The position numbers and the translations under genes were made by a program. Below, piece by piece: positions 28,124 through 36,659 of a stretch of 64,000 bases of DNA. Source of the DNA: Citrobacter amalonaticus Y19 (GTDB lineage: Bacteria; Pseudomonadota; Gammaproteobacteria; Enterobacterales; Enterobacteriaceae); contig NZ_CP011132.1 in assembly GCF_000981805.1 (NCBI RefSeq), forward strand, positions 992,001-1,056,000, in the 5' to 3' direction. Numbering within the stretch: position 1 is the first letter of the stretch; every line of letters starts with the position of its first letter. The notes beneath the pieces were generated by a model. The model did not search any database, was not told the DNA's origin, and saw only the letters and a list, made by a program, of their open reading frames with translations.

Positions 28124-28642
28124 TCAGAATGCAGAGGTGTCCTGGAACAGACCGACTTTCAGATCGTTCGCAGTATAGATCAGACGGCCATCCACCAGCA
28201 CTTCACCATCCGCCAGGCCCATGATCAGGCGGCGATTTACGATACGCTTGAAGTGGATACGATAGGTCACTTTCTTCGCGGTAGGCAGTACCTGACCGGT
28301 GAACTTCACTTCGCCTACGCCCAGGGCGCGGCCTTTGCCTTCGCCACCAAGCCAGCCGAGATAGAATCCCACCAACTGCCACATTGCGTCCAGTCCCAGA
28401 CAACCTGGCATGACCGGATCGCCGATGAAGTGGCATCCGAAGAACCAAAGATCTGGATTGATATCCAGCTCTGCCTCAACATAACCTTTGTCGAAGTTAC
28501 CGCCCGTTTCGGTCATCTTGACGACACGGTCCATCATCAGCATGCTCGGTGCAGGCAACTGCGGGCCCTTCGCACCAAACAGCTCACCGCGACCAGAGGC
28601 AAGAAGGTCTTCTTTTGTATAGGATTCGCGTTTATCTACCAT
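28124..28642 (-). CDS. fabA: 3-hydroxydecanoyl-ACP dehydratase/isomerase FabA
   Basis: Makes trans-2- and cis-3-decenoyl-ACP, the branch point to unsaturated fatty acids. A hot-dog fold enzyme of 172 residues, as in E. coli. The active pair is His71 (FFGCHFIGDPVMPG) and Asp85 (CLGLDAMWQLVGF). FadR and FabR sites lie upstream, so it is expected to be activated by FadR and repressed by FabR. Confidence 0.98.
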   Translation of the reverse strand: MVDKRESYTKEDLLASGRGELFGAKGPQLPAPSMLMMDRVVKMTETGGNFDKGYVEAELDINPDLWFFGCHFIGDPVMPGCLGLDAMWQLVGFYLGWLGGEGKGRALGVGEVKFTGQVLPTAKKVTYRIHFKRIVNRRLIMGLADGEVLVDGRLIYTANDLKVGLFQDTSAF

Positions 28643-28680
28643 GTTCTCTGTAAGCCTTATTTTATTGAAGCACGCAGGAT

Positions 28681-28698
28681 AGCTAACACGTGTACGCT
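28681..28698 (-). promoter_or_regulatory. FabR operator upstream of fabA
   Basis: AGCGTACACGTGTTAGCT on the minus strand is an imperfect dyad matching the FabR palindrome known from E. coli fabA and fabB. It lies 39 bases before the fabA start. Confidence 0.75.
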
Positions 28699-28699
28699 G

Positions 28700-28716
28700 A
28701 ACAAGTCCGATCAGTT
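28700..28716 (-). promoter_or_regulatory. FadR activator site upstream of fabA
   Basis: AACTGATCGGACTTGTT on the minus strand matches the E. coli fabA FadR site and the consensus ANCTGGTCGGACCNGTT. It overlaps the stop codon of lonH (28711–28713), so the fabA control region extends into the neighbouring gene. Confidence 0.8.
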
Positions 28717-30471
28717 AGGAAAAATCCCGTTCAGCCAGCGCAGCGGCCACGGAAAACGGTGACGTCCGTCCTGTTGCGTCGCCTGGGCGATACGCTCCTG
28801 GATAGTTTGCATCAACGTTGTCTGGCCTTCACCATCCCACACCAGATTTAACAGCAGCGGCAGTGCGTCGGTAACGTCATCCACCGCCCAGATAGTGAAT
28901 TTTCCTTCTTCAACGGCCTGTAGCAGCGCGGGTTGCAGGCTAAGATGCCTGACGTTGGAAGAGGGGATGATGACCCCTTGCTTACCCGTCAGTTCGCGCT
29001 GCTGGCAAATCGTGAAGAAGCCTTCAATTTTTTCATTTAAACCGCCAACTGGCTGGGCGCGACCGAACTGATCGACCGAACCGGTAATGGCGATGCTCTG
29101 ATTGACGGGCACATCGGACAGTGCGCTAATCAGCGCGCACAGTTCCGCCATAGACGCGCTGTCGCCGTCGACTTCACTGTAGGACTGTTCAAACGTCAGC
29201 GAGGCCGAGAAGGGAAGTTGTTGCTCGAGCTGGAGTTCCGACATCAGGAACGCCTGCATGATCATCATTCCCTTAGCATGAATGTTACCGCCAAGTTCAG
29301 CTTTCCGCTCAATATCCGTGAATTCACCATCGCCGATGTGCACGACACAGCTGATACGTGAAGGTTCACCGAAGGCGCGCGGGTGGCCTGGAAATTCAAC
29401 CACCGACAGGGCGTTGATCTGACCAATGCGCTCACCCTCGGTTTCGATCAGAATCTGTTCCTGGAGGATCTCATCCTGCATGCGTTCGGCCAGGAATCCT
29501 TCACGCCACTCTCTCTGGGCAAGCATCAGGCTGAGCTGTTCACCAGTGCAGGTTTCGCCTTCGCACAGCGGCGCGACTTCCGTGAACTGCCGGATGATCC
29601 ACAGCGGGTTGAGCGGCAACGTATCCTGTTCGCCGGTATAACGCACCGCTTCGCGAACCAGGACTTCCCAGGCGTCGGGTGCCGGGTACGGTAACTGGTT
29701 ACGTTTCGCAGTCCATGTTATCCACTGGCACCACTGCGTCATGGATTCGGCATCCACAATCTGTAGGTTATCTTCGAATTCGCTATAGATAGCCTGCTCG
29801 GCCAGTTCAGGTTCCATTTCCTGGAAATCCGCCAGCGACTCGCGCTCACCGACTAACAGCACCTTCAGTTTAAGCGGCATAGACGGGACGGAGACCGGCA
29901 GCGGACGGGACTCATCAAAGGCTACCCAGTCAAAGCGTTCGCGGCTGACAATGGCCTTCAGGCGCATCCACAGCAGCGGCTGCGCAAGCAGGGTGCGCAG
30001 GGAGATAACCAGCACGCCGCCATTGGCCTGGTGAACCAGTCCAGGCTGCAACGTGATATCGCCATTGAATTGACGCAGGCAGCCAAACAGCTGTTCTGCC
30101 TCAACCCAGTCGGCAATCACCACCTGCGATAAGGTGGCAAAATTGTCTTCAGCCCGCTCAGCGTCACGATAGTGAATTGTGTGACCAGAGACCTCGTAGT
30201 GGCCTCCTGTCAGGCGACCGGCATCGTGCTGTAAGGCACGTGCGGCATCGGCAAGAAGATTAAGATACTCAAGCTCTTCTGGCGCTTTGGCCAGCATGAA
30301 AGGGGATGAGGCTCTGGGCTGTAACAATTGCTCCAGGGCAAATTGTAAGCGTGGTTGAGTATCACTCAGTAATGTGTCGTTTTCTTCAGTGACATGTGGC
30401 TGTGCAAAAATCTCCTGAAAACTTTCGGTATCAGGGACAAGGTCACGCCATGCAAGTTTCGTAATGGTCAA
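28711..30471 (-). CDS. lonH: Lon-like ATP-dependent protease homologue LonH (YcbZ)
   Basis: A 586-residue protein with a degenerate N-terminal region and a C-terminal Lon (S16) protease domain. The Ser–Lys dyad is visible: serine in DGDSASMAEL and lysine in GGLNEKIEGFF. GVIIPSSNVRHL near the C-terminus is also Lon-like. Length equals that of E. coli YcbZ. Its physiological substrates are not well known. It lies upstream of fabA on the same strand, divergent from matP. Confidence 0.92.
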   Translation of the reverse strand: MTITKLAWRDLVPDTESFQEIFAQPHVTEENDTLLSDTQPRLQFALEQLLQPRASSPFMLAKAPEELEYLNLLADAARALQHDAGRLTGGHYEVSGHTIHYRDAERAEDNFATLSQVVIADWVEAEQLFGCLRQFNGDITLQPGLVHQANGGVLVISLRTLLAQPLLWMRLKAIVSRERFDWVAFDESRPLPVSVPSMPLKLKVLLVGERESLADFQEMEPELAEQAIYSEFEDNLQIVDAESMTQWCQWITWTAKRNQLPYPAPDAWEVLVREAVRYTGEQDTLPLNPLWIIRQFTEVAPLCEGETCTGEQLSLMLAQREWREGFLAERMQDEILQEQILIETEGERIGQINALSVVEFPGHPRAFGEPSRISCVVHIGDGEFTDIERKAELGGNIHAKGMMIMQAFLMSELQLEQQLPFSASLTFEQSYSEVDGDSASMAELCALISALSDVPVNQSIAITGSVDQFGRAQPVGGLNEKIEGFFTICQQRELTGKQGVIIPSSNVRHLSLQPALLQAVEEGKFTIWAVDDVTDALPLLLNLVWDGEGQTTLMQTIQERIAQATQQDGRHRFPWPLRWLNGIFPN

Positions 30472-30631
30472 AGTTGATGTTTTTTAGTCTGTTGTAAAAG
30501 ACGCGATTATAGCGTAACCGACCGCGCTTCACACGCGGAAAGCGATAGCAACCGCACAGGAGGGTGCAGAGTGGCTCACAGCCTGAAGATTCTTTTCTTC
30601 AGATGTTGAAAAAGCTGATATTCTGATAAGA

Positions 30632-30644
30632 GTGACACGGTAAC
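30632..30644 (+). promoter_or_regulatory. matS-like sequence before matP (weak)
   Basis: GTGACACGGTAAC compares with the MatP target GTGACRNYGTCAC at 11 of 13 positions. It ends 12 bases before the matP start codon. Whether MatP binds it is unknown; a chance match or autoregulatory site are both possible. Confidence 0.3.
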
Positions 30645-30656
30645 ATTGAGATCGCC

Positions 30657-31109
30657 ATGAAATATCAACAACTTGAGAATCTTGAAAGCGGTTGGAAGTG
30701 GAAGTACCTGGTGAAGAAGCACCGCGAAGGGGAATTAATTACCCGCTACGTGGAGGCCAGTGCTGCCCAGGAAGCCGTGGATTTGTTGCTTACGCTGGAA
30801 AATGAGCCGGTGCGAGTCAACCTCTGGATTGATGAACATCTGAATCCTGCGTTGCAAAACCGCATGAAGCAGACGATACGCGCGCGGCGTAAGCGTCATT
30901 TCAATGCCGAGCATCAACACACGCGAAAGAAATCGATCGATCTGGAATTTATTGTCTGGCAGCGACTGGCCGGACTGGCGCAGCGGCGCGGCAAGACGTT
31001 ATCAGAAACCGTGGTGCAGCTCATTGAAGATGCAGAGAATAAAGAGAAGTATGCCAGCAAGATGTCTTCACTGAAGCAGGACCTGCAGGCGTTGTTGGGC
31101 AAAGAGTAA
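30657..31109 (+). CDS. matP: Ter macrodomain organiser MatP
   Basis: A 150-residue DNA-binding protein that binds matS sites in the terminus region, constrains that macrodomain and links it to the divisome through ZapB. The four-helix bundle and ribbon-helix-helix region (RKKSIDLEFIVWQRLAGLAQRRGKTLSETVVQLIED) and the C-terminal coiled coil are as in E. coli MatP. Divergent from lonH with a 185-base gap, convergent with ompA. Confidence 0.96.
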   Translation: MKYQQLENLESGWKWKYLVKKHREGELITRYVEASAAQEAVDLLLTLENEPVRVNLWIDEHLNPALQNRMKQTIRARRKRHFNAEHQHTRKKSIDLEFIVWQRLAGLAQRRGKTLSETVVQLIEDAENKEKYASKMSSLKQDLQALLGKE

Positions 31110-31145
31110 CCCGCTGCATTAACACCATTTTGTTGATGACAGATG

Positions 31146-31176
31146 AAAAAAAACCCCGCAGAGCGGGGTTTTTTAT
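31146..31176. terminator. Terminator between matP and ompA
   Basis: AAAACCCCGC-AGA-GCGGGGTTTT, with A and T tracts on both sides, so bidirectional. It lies 10 bases past the ompA stop. Confidence 0.9.
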
Positions 31177-31186
31177 AAGACGGAAA

Positions 31187-32242
31187 TTAAGCCTGAGGCT
31201 GAGTTACAACGTCTTTGATGCCTTTAACTTCGATCTCAACGCGACGATCCGGGGCCAGGCAGTCGATCAGTGCAGCGCGAGCTTTCACGTTGTCACAGGT
31301 GTTGCCAGTAACCGGGTTGGATTCGCCCATACCACGTGCGGAGATTTTGTCAGCCGGGATACCTTTAGAGATCAGGTAATCAACAACAGACTGAGCACGT
31401 TTCTCAGACAGACCCTGGTTGTAAGCGTCAGAACCGATGCGGTCAGTGAAGCCCAGAACCACGACGGAACCGTCTTTCGGATCCAGGTTGCTCAGCTGGC
31501 TGTACATCTGATCCAGAGCCTGCTGGCCTTCTGGTTTCAGAGTGGCTTTGTTGAAGTTGAACAGAACGTCAGACTTCAGAGTGAAGTGTTTGGTCTGTAC
31601 TTCTGGAGCCGGAGCCGGTGCCGGTGCAACGATCGGAGCAGCTTGTTCCTGCTGACCGAAACGGTAAGAAACACCTACGCTCAGCAGACCGTTGTCTGGA
31701 CGAGTACCGATGGTGTTAGCGTCACCGATGTTGTTGGTCCACTGGTATTCCAGACGGGTAGCGATTTCAGGAGTAATTGCGTACTCAACACCACCTGCGA
31801 ATACTGGGGATACGCCAGTGTCGTGATCTTTGGTCGATGCGCCACCAGGTACGTTAGACTTGGTGTCTGCACGCCATACCATACCACCCAGACGAGTGTA
31901 GATGTCCAGATCGTCAGTGATTGGGTAACCCAGTTTAGCGGTCAGTTGAACGCCCTGAGCTTTGTAAGCGCCGTTGATGTTGTCACCTTTGTACGGCATA
32001 CGACCTAACCAGTCGTAACCCATTTCAAAGCCAACATACGGGTTAACCTGGTAACCACCGAACGCACCAGCACCCAGTTGACTTTCGTGGGTCGGACCGT
32101 TGTTGTCGATGAAACCAGTGTCATGGTACTGGGACCAGCCCAGTTTAGCACCAGTGTACCAGGTGTTATCTTTCGGAGCGGCCTGCGCCACGGTAGCGAA
32201 ACCAGCCAGTGCCACTGCAATCGCGATAGCTGTCTTTTTCAT
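31187..32242 (-). CDS. ompA: Outer membrane protein OmpA
   Basis: An abundant eight-strand beta-barrel with a periplasmic peptidoglycan-binding domain. The start at 32242 (MKKTAIAIAVALAGFATVAQA) gives a 21-residue signal peptide and a 351-residue precursor; the longer in-frame start lies in the known leader. The mature N-terminus is APKDNTWYTGAKLGW. A proline-rich hinge (APAPAPAPE) joins to the OmpA/MotB domain (SDVLFNFNKATLKPEG … GFTDRIGSDAYN), with the conserved disulfide pair in GNTCDNVK and LIDCLAPDRRVEIEV. A few residues longer than E. coli OmpA, in extracellular loops. Confidence 0.97.
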   Translation of the reverse strand: MKKTAIAIAVALAGFATVAQAAPKDNTWYTGAKLGWSQYHDTGFIDNNGPTHESQLGAGAFGGYQVNPYVGFEMGYDWLGRMPYKGDNINGAYKAQGVQLTAKLGYPITDDLDIYTRLGGMVWRADTKSNVPGGASTKDHDTGVSPVFAGGVEYAITPEIATRLEYQWTNNIGDANTIGTRPDNGLLSVGVSYRFGQQEQAAPIVAPAPAPAPEVQTKHFTLKSDVLFNFNKATLKPEGQQALDQMYSQLSNLDPKDGSVVVLGFTDRIGSDAYNQGLSEKRAQSVVDYLISKGIPADKISARGMGESNPVTGNTCDNVKARAALIDCLAPDRRVEIEVKGIKDVVTQPQA

Positions 32243-32598
32243 TTTTTGCGCCTCGTTATCATCCAAAATACGCCATGAATATCTCCAACGAGATAACACG
32301 GTTAAATCCTTCACCGGGGGACTAGCTCAATAGTTACTCTACCGATATCTGCGGCTTATGCCGAGCACCCCTGGCGATGTAAAGTCTACAACGTAGTTGA
32401 AAACTTACAAGTGTGAACTCTGTCAGGCATATGAAAAAAAAAAAGCTTGTATACATAATATTTAACATTTTGCACATCAGAATATTTCCCCCGATTTCGC
32501 GGGAACCGCGTCCGCCAAGCGTTCACAGAAAAAAAACGTTAGTCCTCAATACGAAGGTCTCGGGGGAAAAAAAATTCCAGGATAAATCCTAATTTTGC
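32243..32598 (-). promoter_or_regulatory. ompA leader and promoter region
   Basis: A stretch of 356 bases without a gene between ompA and sulA. On the minus strand the first ~135 bases match the long E. coli ompA leader, whose 5' hairpin (around 32320–32345) gives the mRNA its stability and whose ribosome binding site region is the target of MicA. The promoter lies at about 32375–32410 (GTAGACTTTACATCG). The rest, 32430–32598, is A+T-rich with several A tracts and the sulA 3' flank; I see no further signal there. Confidence 0.65.
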
Positions 32599-33108
32599 TC
32601 AATGATACAGATTTGAGTGAATTTTTAGCCCGGTTTGCTGTCTCGTGGCATGAGTGTGTGCATTCACGGGACGCATGATAAATCCCATCGCATTTCCCTC
32701 ATCCGCAGCCTTGACCAGTTCAGCATGTTCTTCTTCTGTTAACTCTTCTGTCAGCCAGCCGATCACCACGCTGTAGTTGCCTGTGCGCAATGCACGAATC
32801 ATCGACTCCAGCGTATGGCAGGGAGACAGCTGGTTAATTTGCATCACTTTGGTGAGCGGAAGGCCAGCAGACTGAACCCATTCACGGCTCAGCTTTTGCT
32901 GTGGTGTCAGCCAGAGCTGCCAGCGCGATTGCTGACCTAACTGCTGAAGAAGCGGTAACAGCAGTAACTGCGTCATCATGGGCTGGTCTTCACGATAGAC
33001 CACTTCGCTGATAAGCCCGGTGGACACTTTCTCCGAAGAGACGCGCGCCATCGTGTTCGATGTGGAAGAGAATGACGGAGAACGATTTGCGTAGCCTGAA
33101 GTGTACAT
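32599..33108 (-). CDS. sulA: SOS cell-division inhibitor SulA
   Basis: Binds FtsZ and blocks septation after DNA damage; normally degraded by Lon, for which the C-terminal His in HSNLYH is important in E. coli. The start at 33108 (MYTSGYANRSPSFSS) gives 169 residues as in E. coli. The conserved core LISEVVYREDQPMMTQLLLLPLLQQLGQQ is present. A LexA box lies 22 bases upstream. Confidence 0.96.
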   Translation of the reverse strand: MYTSGYANRSPSFSSTSNTMARVSSEKVSTGLISEVVYREDQPMMTQLLLLPLLQQLGQQSRWQLWLTPQQKLSREWVQSAGLPLTKVMQINQLSPCHTLESMIRALRTGNYSVVIGWLTEELTEEEHAELVKAADEGNAMGFIMRPVNAHTHATRQQTGLKIHSNLYH

Positions 33109-33129
33109 AATCAATCCAGCCCTGTGAGT

Positions 33130-33149
33130 TACTGTATGGATGTACAGTA
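33130..33149 (-). promoter_or_regulatory. LexA operator (SOS box) of sulA
   Basis: TACTGTATGGATGTACAGTA is a near-consensus SOS box (CTGT-N8-ACAG with matching flanks), placed just upstream of the sulA start as in E. coli. Tight repression by LexA is expected. Confidence 0.9.
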
Positions 33150-33325
33150 ACCCTGATGTCGTGAAAGATCAACTTTATTTTCGGAAACAGTCTCGCATTT
33201 TTTATTCATGGTAGCGGTAAAAGCGAAATACAACTTGCCCCCTGAGAATAAGTTGCCTATTTTCGTCATTAACGGATCCGCGACAACAAATTATTATTTT
33301 ACTTTATGATTTAAAAGGGAATTTT

Positions 33326-33955
33326 ATGAAAGTACACTCCTATGGCAGGATCTATAAATCACAGGAATATTTATCTTCTCTGGGGACGATTCATTTCCGT
33401 TCACTGTTCGGTAGCTACAGTCTGACTATCAAGAATACCGTCTTTGCGATGGTCGCGAATGGTGAGCTTTATCTGCGTGCCTGTGAGCAAAGCGTACAGT
33501 ATTGCGTGCAACATTCCCCTGTCTGGCTGACTTTTCTCAAACGCGGACGCCCGGTGATGCTCAACTATTATCAGGTCGATGACAGTCTGTGGCGCGACCA
33601 GCAGCAGTTGATCCAGTTATCGAAGTTTTCACTGGATGCCGCGTTGCAGGAGAAGTTGACCCGCAGTTCACAGCAGCGGCTTAAGGATCTCCCAAATATG
33701 ACCTTTCATCTGGAGAGTTTACTGAATGAAGCGGGGATCTACGACGTCGCCACCTTGCGAATGCTGGGGGCCAAAATGTGCTGGCTGCGGCTTCGACAGA
33801 TTAACAAGTCCATCACCGACAAGGTTTTGTTTAATCTTGAAGGCGCCATTTATGGCATTCATGAAGCCGCGCTCCCGGCGACACGCCGCCAGGAGCTTGC
33901 TTTGTGGGTTAAGTCGCTTTCGCCTGCGCCGATGTCAGTGGAGAAGATTGAGTGA
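33326..33955 (+). CDS. sxy: Competence regulator Sxy (TfoX)
   Basis: A coactivator which with CRP turns on promoters having CRP-S sites, including DNA-uptake genes. 209 residues, with the N-terminal TfoX domain (FRSLFGSYSLTIKNTVFAMV … YLRAC) and C-terminal TfoX domain (LKDLPNMTFHLESLLNEAGI … LRMLGAKMCWLRLR). Divergence from E. coli is greater than for its neighbours, mostly in the middle and at the C-terminus. Its 3' end overlaps the convergent yccS by 47 bases. Confidence 0.94.
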   Translation: MKVHSYGRIYKSQEYLSSLGTIHFRSLFGSYSLTIKNTVFAMVANGELYLRACEQSVQYCVQHSPVWLTFLKRGRPVMLNYYQVDDSLWRDQQQLIQLSKFSLDAALQEKLTRSSQQRLKDLPNMTFHLESLLNEAGIYDVATLRMLGAKMCWLRLRQINKSITDKVLFNLEGAIYGIHEAALPATRRQELALWVKSLSPAPMSVEKIE

Positions 33956-36071
33956 TTTGTCGCTGCAGTCGACCCATTTCCGGCAGCAGGGCTACCAGCA
34001 AACCAACTTGCTGAATCACCAGGGGTTCTTTGCTGTCCGGGCGCGGCTCAAGATGCTGGATGCGCTGTTTCAGTTCAGCCAGCGCTTGCTGCACACGCTC
34101 TTCGTCGGTCGGGAGATGATGTAGCGCATCATCAACATAACAGACCGCATCGTCCAGTAATGCCAGCACGTCGGGGTTAGTGAGCTGCTCACGATGCGCC
34201 CCTAATGCAGAAATATAACTTGTGAATGTATGGTTGAGACAGAGCAAACGGAACGCCGCTTCACGCGTTTGTGGCGTCACATCGGGTTCACTGGACATGT
34301 TCGACACCACAGAGGCCAGTTCCGCATCGCGATTATGGGCATCGCGGCGAGCAATCCGATATGCCAGTCGATTGTCGCGTCCCTGATGGTACTGTTCCAG
34401 GATGGCATCCAGATAGCGGCAGTTGGCCTCGGTCGCTCTTTCCATCACCCGCGGGAGGTTACGGAAACGCCAGTCCGGCCAGATGAAGCTGACCGCCGCC
34501 CAGGCAATGGCGCAGCCGATGAGCGTATCAATCACACGGGGAAGGGCGACTTCAAACCCTTCGCCGAGCAAGTTGAAACACAGCAGGACCAGCAGCGTAA
34601 TAAACATGGTCGCGTGCGCATACTGGACGTTGCGAAAGGCAAAGAACAGGACGCCGGTGATCACCAGTAAAATGAGCTGGCCTTCCAGTGACGGAACGAA
34701 CCATAAAATCGGGATCCCAATCGCCACCCCGACCAGCGTCCCGATGATCCTCAGCGCAAGGCGGTGTCGCGTGGCATTGTAGTTAGGCTGGCAAACAAAC
34801 AGGCTGGTCAGCAGGATCCAGTAACCGTGATGCATGCCGGTTATCTGAATGATCGCATAGCCGACGCACAGGACCAGAGACATCCTGACCGCATGACGAA
34901 ACAGCGCGGATTCCGGGGTGAAGTTGCGGCTCAACCGTAGCCAGATATCGCTGAGCCCGTGCGGACTGTCATCGGCAAGCTGGCTTTCTGATTCATTGCG
35001 CGGCATGGCCTGCGCCTGCTCAGATTCAATCGTCGCCAGTTGCGCGTCAATAGCGCGCAAATTAGCCAGTAAAAATCCCAGCGTTTTCAGCAGATCGGCA
35101 CTGGCGCCACTGGCCCGCATCCGCTCAAGCGCTGCATCGAGATGCGTGAAGGCGCGTTCAAAATGCGGATCGTGCTGGTAAGGGACGCGTAGCAAAATAG
35201 AGCGCGACAGTTGCTGACAGGCCTGGCCTTGCATCGACATCAGACGTTGAAAGCGGAACATCACGTCGCTGTGACGAAAATGGTCGCGCAGGGTCTGGTA
35301 TTGAATATGCGAGGAGCTGGCGCGTTCGTGAATATCCTGCGCCACAAAATAATAATGCAGAGTACGCCGCGTGCCGCGTTGGCCCCGGTCGCCACGCAAC
35401 CGAGTCAGCAAGGACACTTTCGTCTGATTCAGCGTCGCCATCAGCTGGCCGTTGGCCAGCGCTAAGTCATAAAGCGGCGCCTGGCTTTCATCTTCAATAT
35501 CCGGGTCAAAAAGACGTGATTTTAGCTCCAGATAGTGCGCTAGTTGTTCGTAGCTGCGCGCCAGATTGTCTTGCAGAGGACGAATGGGGAACAGCAGATG
35601 ACCGGTAAGCGTCAGCCCGTTGTACCAGATAGCACCCGCCAGCAACAGAAGCGGTTGCTGATACCACTGGGCGTACAGAGACGCGCCGAGCATGGTGTAT
35701 ATCGCTATCAGCAGTGCGCCGAAGGCAATCGTCGCGTAGCGCTGCCCTAAACCGCCGAGCAGGATGAAGCCGCTGGTGGAGAGCGTCAGTCCGATGGCGA
35801 ACAGCCACGGGTAAGGAAACAGCAACTCGACCGAGGCGGAGGCGATAAAAAAGCAGATGAGCGTGATGATAAGGTTTCGCAGGCGGCCCGCGAGCCGATC
35901 GTCCAGATCGGTCAACGCTGCCGCTACCATTCCCAGCGTCAGCGGGATGGTTAGTTTGACATCGCCCAGCCACCAGGGCAGCGCGGTGGTTCCGCAGAGG
36001 GCGATAAAAATACGCACGTAATACAGCCAGGTGCTGTTCCAGGTATAGCGGCGAAGCAGGGGACTTAACAT
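33909..36071 (-). CDS. yccS: FUSC-family inner membrane protein YccS
   Basis: A 720-residue membrane protein of the YccS/YhfK (FUSC, aromatic acid exporter-like) family. An N-terminal block of about six membrane segments (residues 15–170), a long cytoplasmic region, a second block of membrane segments (about 390–510) and a cytoplasmic C-terminal domain. Related to AaeB-type exporters, but the substrate is unknown. yccF lies 6 bases upstream in the same direction, suggesting an operon yccF–yccS. Confidence 0.92.
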   Translation of the reverse strand: MLSPLLRRYTWNSTWLYYVRIFIALCGTTALPWWLGDVKLTIPLTLGMVAAALTDLDDRLAGRLRNLIITLICFFIASASVELLFPYPWLFAIGLTLSTSGFILLGGLGQRYATIAFGALLIAIYTMLGASLYAQWYQQPLLLLAGAIWYNGLTLTGHLLFPIRPLQDNLARSYEQLAHYLELKSRLFDPDIEDESQAPLYDLALANGQLMATLNQTKVSLLTRLRGDRGQRGTRRTLHYYFVAQDIHERASSSHIQYQTLRDHFRHSDVMFRFQRLMSMQGQACQQLSRSILLRVPYQHDPHFERAFTHLDAALERMRASGASADLLKTLGFLLANLRAIDAQLATIESEQAQAMPRNESESQLADDSPHGLSDIWLRLSRNFTPESALFRHAVRMSLVLCVGYAIIQITGMHHGYWILLTSLFVCQPNYNATRHRLALRIIGTLVGVAIGIPILWFVPSLEGQLILLVITGVLFFAFRNVQYAHATMFITLLVLLCFNLLGEGFEVALPRVIDTLIGCAIAWAAVSFIWPDWRFRNLPRVMERATEANCRYLDAILEQYHQGRDNRLAYRIARRDAHNRDAELASVVSNMSSEPDVTPQTREAAFRLLCLNHTFTSYISALGAHREQLTNPDVLALLDDAVCYVDDALHHLPTDEERVQQALAELKQRIQHLEPRPDSKEPLVIQQVGLLVALLPEMGRLQRQITQSSPLTSAQAKAT

Positions 36072-36077
36072 ACTGAC

Positions 36078-36536
36078 TTAGCGTCCTGATGATTCAAAAC
36101 GGTGGCGGGCGTTCGCTTCACGTGCCGCACGTGCGACTTCCACGGAGACGACGCGACGTCCCACTGGCCACAGTGCAATCGCAGCAATTTTAAAGTTTGC
36201 AATGCCAACCGGAATACCAATGATCGTGATGCACAGGGCGATACCCGTGGCAATGTGCATCAGGCACAGCCACCAGCCGAAGAAGATCAGCCAGAATATA
36301 TTCAGCAACGTCCCGCCGGTATTCATCAGCACGTTTCTTCCGGCCGGATCCAGTTCATCGACATGGACCGCTTCATTTCCGTAAGGCAGCAGCGACAGTT
36401 TGGTGATTTCCCAGCACGAACGGGTAAGCGGCAGGGTGAAGATCAGCACAATGCTGACCAGCGTCGCCAGGAACCAGGACAGTGTGGTGGCAAATCCGCC
36501 CAGCACAAAATTCAAAATATTCAGAACGGTACGCAT
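36078..36536 (-). CDS. yccF: Inner membrane protein YccF
   Basis: A 152-residue protein with two YccF domains, each a pair of membrane segments (LNFVLGGFATTLSWFLATLV; LLNIFWLIFFGWWLCLMHI). Function unknown. Divergent from helD, upstream of yccS and probably co-transcribed with it. Confidence 0.9.
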   Translation of the reverse strand: MRTVLNILNFVLGGFATTLSWFLATLVSIVLIFTLPLTRSCWEITKLSLLPYGNEAVHVDELDPAGRNVLMNTGGTLLNIFWLIFFGWWLCLMHIATGIALCITIIGIPVGIANFKIAAIALWPVGRRVVSVEVARAAREANARHRFESSGR

Positions 36537-36659
36537 AGACCCTCGGTTGATTCTGGTTTTCTATGATTTCTGGCAATTGTAACGTTTTTTTGGGCTGGAG
36601 CACCTATTCTCTGGCGGTTACACTGAGAAGAAATACGCTTTGTCTGGATCGGCTGAGTC

